From assembly GCA_017451685.1 (NCBI GenBank), contig JAFTNV010000027.1, positions 1-64,000 on the forward strand: 64,000 nucleotides of DNA, read 5' to 3'. This document shows positions 44,297 to 53,162 of the stretch, in pieces. The position numbers and the translations under genes were made by a program. The first letter of the stretch is position 1. Each line of letters opens with the position of its first letter. Origin of the DNA: Alistipes sp. (GTDB lineage: Bacteria; Bacteroidota; Bacteroidia; Bacteroidales; Rikenellaceae). Under the pieces are notes generated by a model. The model saw only the letters and a list, made by a program, of their open reading frames with translations, did not search any database and was not told the origin of the DNA.

Positions 44297-46108
44297 TTAA
44301 CGCTTTACTACATCCTCAATCTTCGAGATAACCTCCGCTGCAAAGGCATATACCTCGCTCATGTCGCCCTCGGCCGAGGGTGCATACTGTGCCTCCTCCG
44401 AGCGCGATATTATCTCGCAGAACTGCTCTGCCACATCCGTTGCCACACCACGACGGTACAACACCTCGCGTATGGTCTCCTTCGTGAGGTTCGCAACGGG
44501 GATGTTGAACTTATCGCTTATGTATCCCCACATCGCGCGTAGCATCTCCTCGTAGAAGGCGTGGCGGTTGCCCTCCTCCATCGAGCGACGTGCCATGCCG
44601 AGGCGCTGCACAGCAACCTTATCGGCACGCTTCATGCGTCGCGCCACGATGTTACGGTTGTCGCGTATGCGCTTGCGTAGGAGCACGTAGGCTACGACAA
44701 ACAACGCCACAATGAGAACTACGACCAACCAATATAGGGGCGTGAGTACCATCATGCCGGCAGCCTTATGCGGGAGGCGGTCGGTGTGTATGTATCGTAT
44801 GTCGCGGTCGAGCTGTCGCATCGTGCCACCATAGCCGGCATAGCCTCCCACGGCGGGCGCTGTCGCTGCCGAGCCATCATCCGTGACGGTGATGGTCATC
44901 GCCTCGGTCGAGAGGGTGTGATACTCGCCCGTCGTGGGGTCGAAGTAGCTGAACAACACCGGCTCAATGCGGAACTCACCCGCCGAGCGCGCAACAAAGG
45001 GATAGGTGTATGTTATGCTTCCCGAGGTGCCGGATGCCGCGAGCTTCACGTTGTCCACCACCTTCGTGTCGTACTTCTCGAATGACTCGGGGAGCATCAG
45101 GCGCGGGGCTGTTATGAACTTAAGGTTTCCGCTACCCGATATCGTTATCTCTATCTGGTCGGCGCTGTTGCTCTCGAGCTCCGACGAGGGCATGCGGCTT
45201 GCGAGCGTGAAGCTTCCCACAGCGCCATTGAACGATGCGGGGGCCCCCGCGGGGAACTCCTTGACATCTATGGCTATGGGGGCGGTCTTTAACTCGCGGG
45301 CAACGTGATATATCTGTCGCCCACCAAAGATGGGGTCGAAGTGGCGCTTGTCCTCCACCACAACCTGCGCAAGCACGCTCATCATAGCCGCGGGGATGAC
45401 AATCCTACCGCTCTGCTGCGGGGAGAGCAGCAACTCCTTTATCTTGTATGCCTCGTATACGCGACCATTAAGTTGCTCGCGCGAGGGCGTATTATCGAAC
45501 GTAAGCTCTTGCGACCAGAAGCCGTCGAAAGAGGGCATATCGAGACTCTCGATGTTGTCTATGTTCACGCGCGTGTAGAGCACCAGCCATGCACGTATCG
45601 ACTCGCCCTTGTACACCTCGGTGTCCGACACCAAGAGTTTGAGCACGATGTCGTCCTTGTTTATGCGGCTCTCGGGCGACTGCTCCGCGGGCTGCTGCGC
45701 GCCACCACCGGCGCTATTCTCGGCGATGACCTCTACCGGCAAGCTGCGCGTGCGGTAACTCTTGCCGTCGACCTTTATCGAGGCGCTACCTATGGTGAAG
45801 GTGCCACTCTCGGAGGGCAGCAACACGTAGGTGTATGTGCAGTTGTACGTTGACGACTGCTTGCCGTTAATGAACTGTATCGAGTGTCCCGTCGACACCG
45901 AGGGGCCCGCAAGTACCTCGAAGCCCTCAAATGCGGGGGCCTTGAAGCTGTTGCGCTCGGGCTCAGCATCCACCGTAAACTCCACACGGAAGGGCTGCCC
46001 GAGGGCCGTGAGCGCCGGGGCATCCACCGTAAACGACACCTGTCCCCATGCCACACACGACGAGGTGAGCGCCACAAGAACAAGCATAAATCTGAATAAT
46101 ACCTTCAT
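44297..46108 (-). CDS. batD: BatD-like membrane protein
   Basis: A 603-aa protein: signal peptide (about 1-22), a large periplasmic beta-domain region (about 24-430; SFTVDAPALTALGQPFRVEF, NKDDIVLKLLVSDTEVYKGE), one transmembrane helix (about 452-474) and a cytoplasmic helical tail. This matches BatD/oxygen tolerance (DUF11-like) proteins. It probably forms an envelope complex with BatE and, by analogy, MoxR/BatA/BatB. It is the first gene of the batD-batE-recR run. Confidence 0.85.
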   Translation of the reverse strand: MKVLFRFMLVLVALTSSCVAWGQVSFTVDAPALTALGQPFRVEFTVDAEPERNSFKAPAFEGFEVLAGPSVSTGHSIQFINGKQSSTYNCTYTYVLLPSESGTFTIGSASIKVDGKSYRTRSLPVEVIAENSAGGGAQQPAEQSPESRINKDDIVLKLLVSDTEVYKGESIRAWLVLYTRVNIDNIESLDMPSFDGFWSQELTFDNTPSREQLNGRVYEAYKIKELLLSPQQSGRIVIPAAMMSVLAQVVVEDKRHFDPIFGGRQIYHVARELKTAPIAIDVKEFPAGAPASFNGAVGSFTLASRMPSSELESNSADQIEITISGSGNLKFITAPRLMLPESFEKYDTKVVDNVKLAASGTSGSITYTYPFVARSAGEFRIEPVLFSYFDPTTGEYHTLSTEAMTITVTDDGSAATAPAVGGYAGYGGTMRQLDRDIRYIHTDRLPHKAAGMMVLTPLYWLVVVLIVALFVVAYVLLRKRIRDNRNIVARRMKRADKVAVQRLGMARRSMEEGNRHAFYEEMLRAMWGYISDKFNIPVANLTKETIREVLYRRGVATDVAEQFCEIISRSEEAQYAPSAEGDMSEVYAFAAEVISKIEDVVKR

Positions 46109-46197
46109 TACAAAATCTTGTCTAATACCTTTCCGACACTTGTTTAACGCCTCGGACGGGCGTTTTATTGCGGAGATTATATTAACTCAGAGATTAT

Positions 46198-46260
46198 GAG
46201 TTACTATGAGTTCCTATGAGTTCCTATGAGTTCCTATGGGTTCCTATGGGAATTTCTATG
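46198..46260. repeat. 10-bp tandem repeat GAGTTCCTAT
   Basis: About five units of GAGTTCCTAT with small changes (46198-46247), followed by degraded ones. No gene. It sits between batD and the hairpin elements at 46272. Confidence 0.8.
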
Positions 46261-46271
46261 GATTTCTAATG

Positions 46272-46395
46272 ATTAAAAGCGGAGAGTGGGGTTAGTTTGG
46301 TGGCTTGTCGCCGCTGGTGAAACCGCAGCATACCTAACGTATGTGAGCATCCTACCAGTAAGCCGATGCCGAAATAACCCTGCTACCGCTACAAT
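46272..46395. repeat. hairpin element with apex CATAC-CTAAC-GTATG (copy C1)
   Basis: First of two head-to-tail copies. It has ATTAAAAGCGGAGAG, GGGGTTAG and GCCGCTGG arms facing CCAG, GCCG and AACCC, with apex CATAC-CTAAC-GTATG (46329-46343). The 3' half is more diverged than in copy C2. Confidence 0.7.
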
Positions 46396-46522
46396 ATTAA
46401 AAGCGGAGAGTGGGGTTAGTTTGGTGGCTTGTCGCCGCTGGTGAAACCGCAGCATACTTGACGTATGTGAGGATTTCACCAGCAAGCAAGACGCCGAAAT
46501 AACCCTGCTATACGCTTTTAAT
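46396..46522. repeat. hairpin element with TACTTGACGTA apex (copy C2)
   Basis: Second copy, starting 124 bp after C1; the first 67 bases are identical. Outer arms ATTAAAAGCG (46396-46405) and CGCTTTTAAT (46513-46522) are exact complements; inner arms GCTGGTGAAA/TTTCACCAGC and apex CATAC-TTGAC-GTATG (46453-46467). The right arm includes the stop codon of the fumarase gene. Confidence 0.75.
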
Positions 46523-48131
46523 GAGCGAAGTCAGCAAAAAAATCATTACCCTTATCATCCACGATGATGAAGGCCGGGAAGTTCTCAACGTATATCTTAC
46601 GTACAGCCTCCATGCCGAGCTCCTCGAAGTCGACAACCTCAACCTTCTTGATTGAGTTCTTCGCGAGGATGGCTGCGGGGCCACCGATAGAGCCGAGGTA
46701 GAAGCCACCATTGTTCTTACATGCGTCGGTAACCTGCTGCGAGCGGTTACCCTTAGCCACCATCACCATAGAGCCTCCGGCCTTCTGGAAGAGGTCTACG
46801 TACGAGTCCATACGTCCTGCTGTTGTGGGGCCGAAAGAGCCTGAGGCCATGCCTGCGGGTGTCTTGGCAGGGCCGGCATAGTATACGGGGTGGTTCTTGA
46901 AGTAGTCGGGCATAGGCTTACCATCGTCGAGCATCTGCTTGATGCGGGCGTGGGCGATGTCGCGGGCAACGACGAGCGTACCCTTAAGGTTGAGGCGTGT
47001 CTTGATGGGGTACTTCGAGAGTATCTCGCGCACCTTGTCCATACCCTCGTCGAGGTCGATATCCACGGCGGGTGACATTGCGGGAGCCTCAGCGGGGAGG
47101 AAGCGTGCGGGGTTCTTCTCGAGCTTCTCGAGGAAGATACCCTCGGGCGTAATCTTAGCCTTGATGTTACGGTCTGCCGAGCAGCTAACACCGATAGCCA
47201 CGGGGCATGATGCCGCATGGCGGGGAGCACGGATGACACGCACATCGTGAACATAGTACTTACCACCAAACTGAGCACCGAGGCCTATCTCCTGGCATAT
47301 CTTCTCCACCTTAGCCTCCCACTCGAGGTCGCGGAAACAGCGGCCACCCTCATTTCCCGATGTGGGAAGCTCGTCGAGGTAGCCCGCCGAGGCCTTCTTC
47401 ACGGTAGAAAGACACATCTCTGCCGAGGTGCCACCGATACATATTGCGAGGTGGTAGGGAGGACATGCCGACGTGCCGAGGTCGAGGATGTGCTCCTTAA
47501 TGAACTTCGTCAACGACTCCTCGTTAAGAAGGGCCTTGGTCTGCTGGTAGAGGAAGGTCTTATTTGCCGAGCCGCCACCCTTGGTGATGAACAAGAACTC
47601 GTACTCCATACCCGGGTGACCGCCGTAGATGTCGATCTGCGCGGGGAGGTTGGTTGCCGAGTTCTTCTCCTCGGTCATCGTGAAGGGCACGACCTGCGAG
47701 TAGCGAAGGTTGCGCTCCTTATATGTCTCGTACACACCACGCGAGATGCACTCGGCATCGTTGGCACCCGTGTATACATCCTCGCCCTTATGTCCTATGC
47801 AGATGGCAGTACCCGTATCCTGGCACGTGGGCAGCTCGCCCTCGGCAGCAACGCACTGGTTCATGAGCATGGTGTAGGCAACGAACTTATCGTTATCCGT
47901 AGCCTCGGGATCCTTGAGGATGTTGGCGAGCTTCTGGAGGTGTGAGGCACGGAGGTAGAACGACACATCGCCGTATGCCTCCTTGGCGAGCAACTCCAGA
48001 CCCTTGGGGTCTACCTTCAATATTTTGCGGCCGTCGCACTCTACGACCTTAACATAGTCCTTCGTGAGAAGGCGATACTCCGTCTTATCCGCCTCGATGG
48101 GGAACGGCTCCTGATAAATAAAGTCTGCCAT
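46518..48131 (-). CDS. class I (iron-sulfur) fumarate hydratase
   Basis: A 537-aa enzyme that interconverts fumarate and malate in the reductive (fumarate-respiring) branch used by anaerobes. It matches the one-chain FumA/FumB type: N-terminal [33 protein letters not shown] with a cluster cysteine, [17 protein letters not shown], and the C-terminal domain [15 protein letters not shown]. The cluster cysteines are in these motifs. Last gene of the dnaX-tyrS-folB-transporter run, 30 bases after the transporter gene. Confidence 0.93.
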   Translation of the reverse strand: MADFIYQEPFPIEADKTEYRLLTKDYVKVVECDGRKILKVDPKGLELLAKEAYGDVSFYLRASHLQKLANILKDPEATDNDKFVAYTMLMNQCVAAEGELPTCQDTGTAICIGHKGEDVYTGANDAECISRGVYETYKERNLRYSQVVPFTMTEEKNSATNLPAQIDIYGGHPGMEYEFLFITKGGGSANKTFLYQQTKALLNEESLTKFIKEHILDLGTSACPPYHLAICIGGTSAEMCLSTVKKASAGYLDELPTSGNEGGRCFRDLEWEAKVEKICQEIGLGAQFGGKYYVHDVRVIRAPRHAASCPVAIGVSCSADRNIKAKITPEGIFLEKLEKNPARFLPAEAPAMSPAVDIDLDEGMDKVREILSKYPIKTRLNLKGTLVVARDIAHARIKQMLDDGKPMPDYFKNHPVYYAGPAKTPAGMASGSFGPTTAGRMDSYVDLFQKAGGSMVMVAKGNRSQQVTDACKNNGGFYLGSIGGPAAILAKNSIKKVEVVDFEELGMEAVRKIYVENFPAFIIVDDKGNDFFADFAH

Positions 48132-48161
48132 AGTTATATCTCTTTAGTTTTAAGTTATTGG

Positions 48162-49499
48162 TTACAAGTTGTTAATGAAGTCGAGGATGCCGAAGATGAA
48201 TACCACCGACACCAACACGGGGCATACCCACTTTAGGAGGAAGCGCACGACGGGGTATGTGGCCTTATCCACACCACCCTCGGCCGTAAGTTCGGCCTTC
48301 ATCGCCTCCTTCTTCCATACCCAGCCGACGAATACTGCCGTCATGATGCCGAGCAGAGGCAGCATGACGATGGCGGTGAACGTGTCGAGGAGGGCGAAGA
48401 TATTCATGCCGAGCACCGTGAACTCGCTCCAGTCGCCGAGCGACAGCGAGGCTGCCGTAGCAAGGAGCATGGCTCCGATGGTCACAATCCATGCACCCTT
48501 ATTGCGTGACATGCCGCGCTTCTCCACAAAGTACGACGTCACAGCCTCGTGCATAGATATTGTCGACGAGAGCGCCGCCAATGCCAGGAGCAGGAAGAAG
48601 AGCATGGCCCATAGATTTCCTGCGGGCATTGCCGAGAACACCTTAGGCATAGCCACAAACGCCAGCTGCATGCCACTCTCGTTCTCCACGCCTGCCGAGA
48701 AGATGATGACCGCCGCCGTGAGTGCCACAAACGTGTCGAGCGACACTACGCTTATGGCCGTGCCGGCGAGCTTCGTGCCATCCTTGAAGTACGAGCCGTA
48801 GATGAGCATGGCACCCATACCGATAGAGAGGGTGAAGAATGCCTGACCCATAGCATCGAGGAAGGTCTTACCCGACACCTTCGAGAAGTCGGGCGTGAAG
48901 ACATTACCCAGCGCCTCGCGACCCTCGGGCAACCACAACGAGTACACCGCCAAGACAATGAGGATGGCAAACAGCAGGGGCATCATTATTTTTGATGCCT
49001 TCTCGATGCCACCCTGCACGCCACCGATGATGATGAAGTGGTTCACGAGGATGAAGATGTACGTAAAGATTAGCGGCATCCATGTTGCCGTCGTAAACTG
49101 CGTGAAGTAGGCGCCATAGTCGCTACCTATGGCATCCGTGGCCGAGGCGATGGCGTAGTTTATCGTCCAGCCCGAGATGACGAAGTAGTAGCCCATGATG
49201 AGGAATACGGAGATGAGACCCGCAGCACCGAGCCACCCCCAGCCCTTGCGTATCTTCGCGAAGGCATATATGGGGTTACACTTCGAGTTATGACCCACCG
49301 AGAACTCCGCAATAAGGAGCGGAAGGCCGAGCAGAAGGATGCATCCGAGGTATATGAGGATGAAGGCGCCACCACCATTCTCGGATGTTATGTAGGGGAA
49401 ACGCCAGATGTTGCCGAGGCCTATTGCCGAGCCTGCGGCAGCGAGGATGGCGACAAGCTTACCACCGAAGCCTCCGCGCTTTGTTGTACTTTCAGCCAT
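48162..49499 (-). CDS. sodium-dependent NSS (SNF) family transporter
   Basis: A 445-aa membrane protein of the neurotransmitter:sodium symporter family. It begins GFGGKLVAILAAAGSAIGLGNIWRFPYITSENGGGAFIL, with the sodium-site unwound TM1 region typical of LeuT-like proteins. Eleven or twelve membrane segments are visible. It probably imports an amino acid with sodium; specificity unknown. It is 5 bases after folB and 30 bases before the fumarase gene. Confidence 0.9.
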   Translation of the reverse strand: MAESTTKRGGFGGKLVAILAAAGSAIGLGNIWRFPYITSENGGGAFILIYLGCILLLGLPLLIAEFSVGHNSKCNPIYAFAKIRKGWGWLGAAGLISVFLIMGYYFVISGWTINYAIASATDAIGSDYGAYFTQFTTATWMPLIFTYIFILVNHFIIIGGVQGGIEKASKIMMPLLFAILIVLAVYSLWLPEGREALGNVFTPDFSKVSGKTFLDAMGQAFFTLSIGMGAMLIYGSYFKDGTKLAGTAISVVSLDTFVALTAAVIIFSAGVENESGMQLAFVAMPKVFSAMPAGNLWAMLFFLLLALAALSSTISMHEAVTSYFVEKRGMSRNKGAWIVTIGAMLLATAASLSLGDWSEFTVLGMNIFALLDTFTAIVMLPLLGIMTAVFVGWVWKKEAMKAELTAEGGVDKATYPVVRFLLKWVCPVLVSVVFIFGILDFINNL

Positions 49500-49504
49500 A
49501 ATTG

Positions 49505-49864
49505 CTATCCGATTAATGTTACACTCACTCTATCAATCTTACCACCCAGTGGCGGGGCTATCTTAGCCACCGTGCACTCCACCTCCACAATCGCGGGGAA
49601 GGCATCCTTCACCGCCGCGATGATGTTCGATGCCGCCGCCTCGATGGTGCGCTGCGTGCGCTGCATCGTGCGCTCGACAATCTCGTAGACGGTGAGGTAG
49701 TTCACCGCCTGCGTTACATCGTCCGTCGCGGGCAGGTCGCCCAACGGTGTGCGTATAGCCAGGTCTACGCGAAAGCGATTGCCCACCTGCTGCTCGAGGT
49801 CGTAGCAGCCGTGATAGGCACGCAGGTAGATGCCGTCGAGGCGTATAGTATAAATCTTCTCCAC
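49505..49864 (-). CDS. folB: dihydroneopterin aldolase
   Basis: A 119-aa folate-pathway enzyme. Motifs: IRLDGIYLRAYHGCYDLEQQVG at the start (with the substrate-binding glutamate region), then EIVERTMQRTQRTIEAAASNI and PPLGGKIDRVSVTLI. It starts 3 bases after tyrS. Other folate genes are not in the window. Confidence 0.93.
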   Translation of the reverse strand: MEKIYTIRLDGIYLRAYHGCYDLEQQVGNRFRVDLAIRTPLGDLPATDDVTQAVNYLTVYEIVERTMQRTQRTIEAAASNIIAAVKDAFPAIVEVECTVAKIAPPLGGKIDRVSVTLIG

Positions 49865-49867
49865 GGC

Positions 49868-51163
49868 CTACTCTACGGTGATAAGGTAGTAGTTCTTCTT
49901 GCCGCGCTGCGCAAGCAGGTACTTGCCGGCGATAAGGTCTTCCTCCGTCACGGCACGCATGGGGTCAGTGACCTTCTCCTTGTTGAGCTGCACGCCGCCA
50001 CCCTGCACCATCTTACGGCACTCGCCCTTCGAGGGGAACACCTTGCACACCTCGGCAACGATGTCGATGAAGGGTTTTCCTAAGTCGGTGCGCGCGATGG
50101 TAAACTGCGGAACGCCCTCGAACACCTGGAGGAGCGTAGCCTCGTCCAACGAGCGCAACGCCTCCGACGTGGCATTGCCAAAGAGGATGTTCGATGCCGC
50201 CTGTGCCTTATCCAACTCCTCCTTCGAGTGTATCATCGTCGTAATCTCCTCAGCAAGGCGCTTCTGCAACACGCGCAAGTGGGGAGCCTCATCGTGCTCC
50301 GCGATAAGCTTCTCTATTGTATCACGATCCAAGAGCGTAAATATCTTGATGTAGCGCTTGGCATCGTCGTCGCTCACGTTCAACCAGAACTGGTAGAACT
50401 TATAGGGCGAGGTGTAGCGCGCATCGAGCCATACGTTGCCGCTCTCGGTCTTGCCAAACTTCGTACCATCGGCCTTGGTGATAAGCGGGCAGGTGATGGC
50501 AAAGGCCTCAGCCTCGCTGCCGAGCTTACGACGTATAAGCTCCGTGCCCGTCGTTATGTTACCCCACTGGTCGGCACCACCGAGCTGCACCTTGCAGTTG
50601 TACTCGTTGTAGAGGTGCAGGAAGTCGTAGCCCTGGAGTAGCTGATATGTGAACTCCGTGAACGACATGCCGTCGCCCTCGCCGTTGAAGCGCTTCTTCA
50701 CCGAGTCCTTGGCCATCATGTAGTTCACGGTGATGCACTTACCGATGTCGCGCGCGAAGTCGAGGAACGAGAACTCCTTCATCCAGTCGTAATTGTTAAC
50801 CAACAGGGCGTGGTTCTCGGCCGTAGAGTCGAAGTCTATGAGCTTGGCAAGCTGATTCTTTATCGCCTCCTGATTGTGGCGCAACGTGGCCTCGTCCAGA
50901 AGGTTACGCTCCTGCGACTTACCCGACGGGTCGCCAATCATACCCGTAGCGCCACCTATGAGAGCTATGGGACGGTGGCCACACATCTGGAAGTGCTTCA
51001 ATATCATCACACCGACGAGGTGACCTATATGTAGCGAGTCGGCCGTGGGGTCGATACCCAAGTATGCCGTAGTCATCTCCTTCTGCAACTGCTCCTTGGC
51101 TCCGGGCATGATCGTGTGTATCATACCGCGCCACTCGAGCTCCTGAACAAAATCTTTAATCAT
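49868..51163 (-). CDS. tyrS: tyrosyl-tRNA synthetase
   Basis: A 431-aa class I synthetase. Signatures: [17 protein letters not shown] (HIGH), [13 protein letters not shown] (KMSKS-type loop), [10 protein letters not shown] for tyrosine binding and a C-terminal S4 RNA-binding domain (about 355-431). Normal length. It follows dnaX by 38 bases. Confidence 0.97.
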   Translation of the reverse strand: MIKDFVQELEWRGMIHTIMPGAKEQLQKEMTTAYLGIDPTADSLHIGHLVGVMILKHFQMCGHRPIALIGGATGMIGDPSGKSQERNLLDEATLRHNQEAIKNQLAKLIDFDSTAENHALLVNNYDWMKEFSFLDFARDIGKCITVNYMMAKDSVKKRFNGEGDGMSFTEFTYQLLQGYDFLHLYNEYNCKVQLGGADQWGNITTGTELIRRKLGSEAEAFAITCPLITKADGTKFGKTESGNVWLDARYTSPYKFYQFWLNVSDDDAKRYIKIFTLLDRDTIEKLIAEHDEAPHLRVLQKRLAEEITTMIHSKEELDKAQAASNILFGNATSEALRSLDEATLLQVFEGVPQFTIARTDLGKPFIDIVAEVCKVFPSKGECRKMVQGGGVQLNKEKVTDPMRAVTEEDLIAGKYLLAQRGKKNYYLITVE

Positions 51164-51201
51164 CGTATCGTAAAATTTATTGATTTTTTATCGTTTAGTC
51201 C

Positions 51202-52980
51202 CTACTCCACATCGAGTTCGAGGCGTTCTATCATCTCCGTTATGCGCTCGTTCTTGTTCGCCATGTGTCGCAGCCTATCCTCCAAGGTTATGGGTCGCGC
51301 CACGCGCACCTGCTCGTTCACAACAACATTCAGCTCTATGAGCCCCTCAGCACCGCTGTGCTTGGCGAGGAAGCGCTGCCACTCGCTCTTGTCGCGCATA
51401 ATCTCGGTGTAGAGCTCACCCGAGGGCACCGTGAGCGTCACCACATTTGCCGCCACCGTCATCGCCTGGAAGGCCTCGACAAAGCGCCTGCGGTCGTGCA
51501 TGAGCACCTCGACCATCCTATCCTTCGCCAACGTAATCTTCTCCTCGGCGCGCGGGTCGACAACGACAACCCTCTTCTTCGCCACCTCCTCAGCAGCAAG
51601 CTCCGTCGCCGTCTTGGCATCACCACTAAGAAGACCATTGAGCGACACTCCCGACCTCGACGCGCGCGATGGCGCTGTGCGCCTTGGCGTAGGCTCTGCC
51701 ACAGGCTCCACAATCACCGCAGGCCTCTCTACCGGCTTCGCCTCGACCTTGACCTCCACTTCAACTTTCGCAGGCTGGGGAGCGGGTGCAGGTGCCGGTT
51801 GTGGTGTAGGCGCTGCATTTTGTGCCGGAGCGACAAGCTCAGGGAGGGTTACTTCAGTGGCAAAGGTGTCGAATGTTACCTCGTCATTTTTTTTTTGGCC
51901 GAGACTCGCAATCTTCATAAGTCCCAGCTCAACAAGCAATCGTTGGTTTGACGACTGTCGTATCTTACCGTCAGCCTCCGTAAGGAGCGATATAGCCCCG
52001 AAGAGGAAGGCCTCATCGCACTGCGCCGCCTGCGCCTTGTACCTATCGACGAGCGTTCCCGTGAACTCCACGAGCGACACCGCAGGGCCCTTGGCCATGA
52101 GCAGGTCGCGCATGTGGGCATTCAGGCCCGCGATGAATATCTGTGGCGAGAAGCCGCGCGCAAGGACATTGTCGAAGAGCATGAGCGCATCGACATACTT
52201 ACCCGCAAGGAGCAGCTCCGTGGCTTGGAAGTAGGTGTCGTAGTCGAGGACGTTGAGCGTCGTCGCCACATCCTTATAGTTGAGTCTATTGCCGCAGAAC
52301 GACACCGCCTTGTCGAACATCGACAGCGCATCGCGCATACCGCCATCGGCCTTGTGGGCAATGAGGTTTAGCGCCTCGTCATCAGCCTCGACACCCTCCT
52401 GCTGGGCGATATAACGCAGATACTCCACGCCATCCTCAACCTTTATGCGGTTGAAGTCGTATATCTGACAGCGCGAGAGGATGGTGGGTATAATCTTATG
52501 CTTCTCGGTCGTCGCAAGAATAAAGATGGCGTGGCGCGGGGGCTCCTCAAGGGTCTTGAGGAAGGCGTTGAATGCCGCCGCTGAGAGCATGTGAACCTCG
52601 TCGATGACGAACACCGAGTAGCTACCCTGCTGCGGGATGATGCGCACCTGCTCGATGAGGTTGCGGATGTCGTCGACCGAGTTATTCGAGGCGGCATCGA
52701 GCTCGTGAACATTCAGCGAGCGACCCTCGTTGAACGAGCGACACGACTCGCACTCGTTACACGCCTCGCCACCCTGCGGGTTTAGGCAGTTTATCGCCTT
52801 GGCGAAGATACGCGCACAGGTGGTCTTGCCGACACCGCGCGGGCCACAGAAGAGGTAGGCATGAGCGAGCTGTCCGCGCTCTATGGCATTCTTCAGTGTC
52901 GATGTAATATGGCGCTGTCCCACGACCGAAGCGAAGGTCGCAGGGCGATACTTACGTGCTGAAACAATAAAATTCTCCAT
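51202..52980 (-). CDS. dnaX: DNA polymerase III subunit gamma/tau, with A10 run
   Basis: A protein of 592 aa from the ATG at 52980 (MENFIVSARKYRPATF); an upstream ATG at 53034 precedes the -7 box and adds unconserved sequence. AAA+ clamp loader: P-loop CGPRGVGKTT, zinc cysteines (CNECESC), DEVHMLS. Domains I-III cover about 1-350; the Pro/Ala/Val-rich linker (about 375-430) leads to the tau-specific C-terminal region. At codons 362-365 the coding strand has ten consecutive A residues (51896-51887): one extra or one missing A gives a stop after 365 or 367 residues. That is where a gamma-type truncated product would end. Confidence 0.95.
   Translation of the reverse strand: MENFIVSARKYRPATFASVVGQRHITSTLKNAIERGQLAHAYLFCGPRGVGKTTCARIFAKAINCLNPQGGEACNECESCRSFNEGRSLNVHELDAASNNSVDDIRNLIEQVRIIPQQGSYSVFVIDEVHMLSAAAFNAFLKTLEEPPRHAIFILATTEKHKIIPTILSRCQIYDFNRIKVEDGVEYLRYIAQQEGVEADDEALNLIAHKADGGMRDALSMFDKAVSFCGNRLNYKDVATTLNVLDYDTYFQATELLLAGKYVDALMLFDNVLARGFSPQIFIAGLNAHMRDLLMAKGPAVSLVEFTGTLVDRYKAQAAQCDEAFLFGAISLLTEADGKIRQSSNQRLLVELGLMKIASLGQKKNDEVTFDTFATEVTLPELVAPAQNAAPTPQPAPAPAPQPAKVEVEVKVEAKPVERPAVIVEPVAEPTPRRTAPSRASRSGVSLNGLLSGDAKTATELAAEEVAKKRVVVVDPRAEEKITLAKDRMVEVLMHDRRRFVEAFQAMTVAANVVTLTVPSGELYTEIMRDKSEWQRFLAKHSGAEGLIELNVVVNEQVRVARPITLEDRLRHMANKNERITEMIERLELDVE
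51887..51896 (-). other. A10 slippage site in dnaX
   Basis: Ten uninterrupted A residues in the coding strand (CAA AAA AAA AAT). An A11 transcript or -1 shift reads AAA TGA: one extra Lys, then stop. An A9 transcript or +1 shift reads ATG ACG AGG TAA, then stop. Both non-zero frames close within five codons, right after domain III. Confidence 0.7.
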
Positions 52981-53002
52981 AGTTCGATTACTGTAACGAC
53001 GG

Positions 53003-53010
53003 CAAAGATA
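53003..53010 (-). promoter_or_regulatory. -7 box of dnaX
   Basis: TATCTTTG on the minus strand, 22 bases before the start at 52980. No clear -33 element. Confidence 0.5.
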
Positions 53011-53063
53011 ACAAAATTTTCGATGTGCGCGCATACGTGCGCGTACTTTTTCGCTACCTCATA

Positions 53064-53093
53064 TTGCAAATTCTCTGCTATGCACTATCTTTG
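53064..53093 (+). promoter_or_regulatory. promoter of the secreted phosphoesterase gene
   Basis: TTG (53064-53066), 19 bp, TATCTTTG (53086-53093). The transcript start is expected near 53100, which selects the ATG at 53163 over the upstream in-frame ATG at 53025. Confidence 0.8.
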
Positions 53094-53162
53094 CCAACGC
53101 AAAACCTAAATAATAGAGCGGTTTTGCGATACGTTACGAACAACCAAAAAGACTATATTCTT

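Noticed and set aside
46272..46522. Tandem near-identical 124-bp repeats as a CRISPR array
   Set aside because: Only two copies, with internal dyad symmetry and no unique spacers between short direct repeats; no cas genes in the window.
52981..53034. Longer N-terminus of DnaX starting at 53034
   Set aside because: It covers the -7 box and the added residues do not look like DnaX; MENFIVSARKYRP is the standard start.
53025..53162. Longer N-terminus of the phosphoesterase starting at 53025
   Set aside because: A good promoter at 53064-53093 lies within it, and the ATG at 53163 begins a clear signal peptide.
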